DNA from: an uncultured Eubacteriales bacterium
Lineage (GTDB): Bacteria; Bacillota; Clostridia; Christensenellales; Aristaeellaceae
Direction: 5' to 3'
Length of the DNA: 5,213 nucleotides
Assembly: GCA_944353735.1 (NCBI GenBank)
Contig: CALVPU010000162.1
Span: 1-5,213 of the forward strand
Made by a program: the position numbers and the translations under genes. Below are positions 5,090-5,213 of this stretch, piece by piece (positions within the stretch are counted from its first letter, which is position 1; each line of letters begins with the position of its first letter). The notes under the pieces were generated by a model. It did not search any database. It had not been told where the DNA came from and worked only from the letters and a program-made list of their open reading frames with translations.

Positions 5090-5213
5090 TCACGCGCGCA
5101 CGAACTTGTGCGTGAATTCCTGGTGGGCTTTGCGCTCGTCGGGACGGTCGCAGAGCAGCGCGCGCAGATCGGTGGCGCGGCATTCGAGGGCGAAGACCTC
5201 GTCTCCGGCAAGC
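5090..5213 (-). CDS. C-terminal end of an unidentified convergent gene (5' truncated by the window)
   Basis: On the minus strand the frame starting with the codon at 5212-5210 is open for 40 codons to a TGA at 5092-5090. It reads LAGDEVFALE at the left, then CRATDLRALLCDRPDERK, and ends AHQEFTHKFVRA. The composition (balanced charged and hydrophobic residues, amphipathic helix near the end, none of the Arg/Ser/Pro-rich bias of the other minus-strand frames here) looks like true coding sequence. Its stop lies just before a terminator that works in this direction. The helical end with an FxxKF-like finish is seen in many enzymes, including glycosyl- and glycerophosphotransferases, but 40 residues are not enough to name a family. 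It is transcribed toward the transporter operon and is not part of it. Confidence 0.65.
   Translation of the reverse strand, partial: LAGDEVFALECRATDLRALLCDRPDERKAHQEFTHKFVRA

Noticed and set aside
4416..5183. A 255-codon minus-strand open frame at the right end, and a second one at 4882-5211.
   Set aside because: Both cross the terminator hairpin and are Arg/Ser/Ala/Pro-rich shadows; the remaining minus-strand frame at 5090-5213 has a natural composition and stops at the terminator.

Overview
The window looks like one end of a short-read (probably metagenomic) contig from a GC-rich Firmicutes-type gut or environmental bacterium. A Clostridia/Christensenellales-like host is my guess from the LplABC-type transporter genes, the GC-rich codons and the AGGAGG-type ribosome binding sites; no rRNA or marker gene is present to prove it. 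Bases 1-24 are not biological: they match the 3' end of the Illumina TruSeq read-1 adapter.

Layout. At the left edge is the C-terminal DNA-binding half of an AraC/YesN-type regulator (25-456, 5' end lost). A 73-bp, comparatively AT-rich gap (457-529) holds a candidate promoter and an 8-bp inverted repeat. Then comes a four-gene same-strand cluster: a family 1 extracellular solute-binding protein (530-2026), an LplB-type permease (2158-3093), a YtcP/LplC-type permease (3109-3996), and a cytoplasmic DUF4838-like, TIM-barrel-type protein with a CxCxxC motif (4014-4976). The only large gap in the cluster (2027-2157) carries a very stable cUUCGg hairpin and a second long-range pairing that ends at the permease ribosome binding site. 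This fits differential expression of the binding protein over the permeases. The cluster ends at a strong intrinsic terminator (5015-5056) that should work in both directions. Beyond it the last 40 codons of a convergent minus-strand gene enter the window (5090-5213).

Working model. The regulator senses a carbohydrate-related signal and controls the adjacent operon. The binding protein captures an oligosaccharide or glycoside outside the cell and the two permeases import it. No ATPase is encoded here, so a shared MsmX/UgpC-type ATPase elsewhere in the genome is expected. The DUF4838-like protein has no signal peptide and probably acts on the imported compound. The least characterised part is this protein and its substrate. 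I see no CRISPR, phage, transposon, tRNA or defence locus, and no clearly new multi-gene system.
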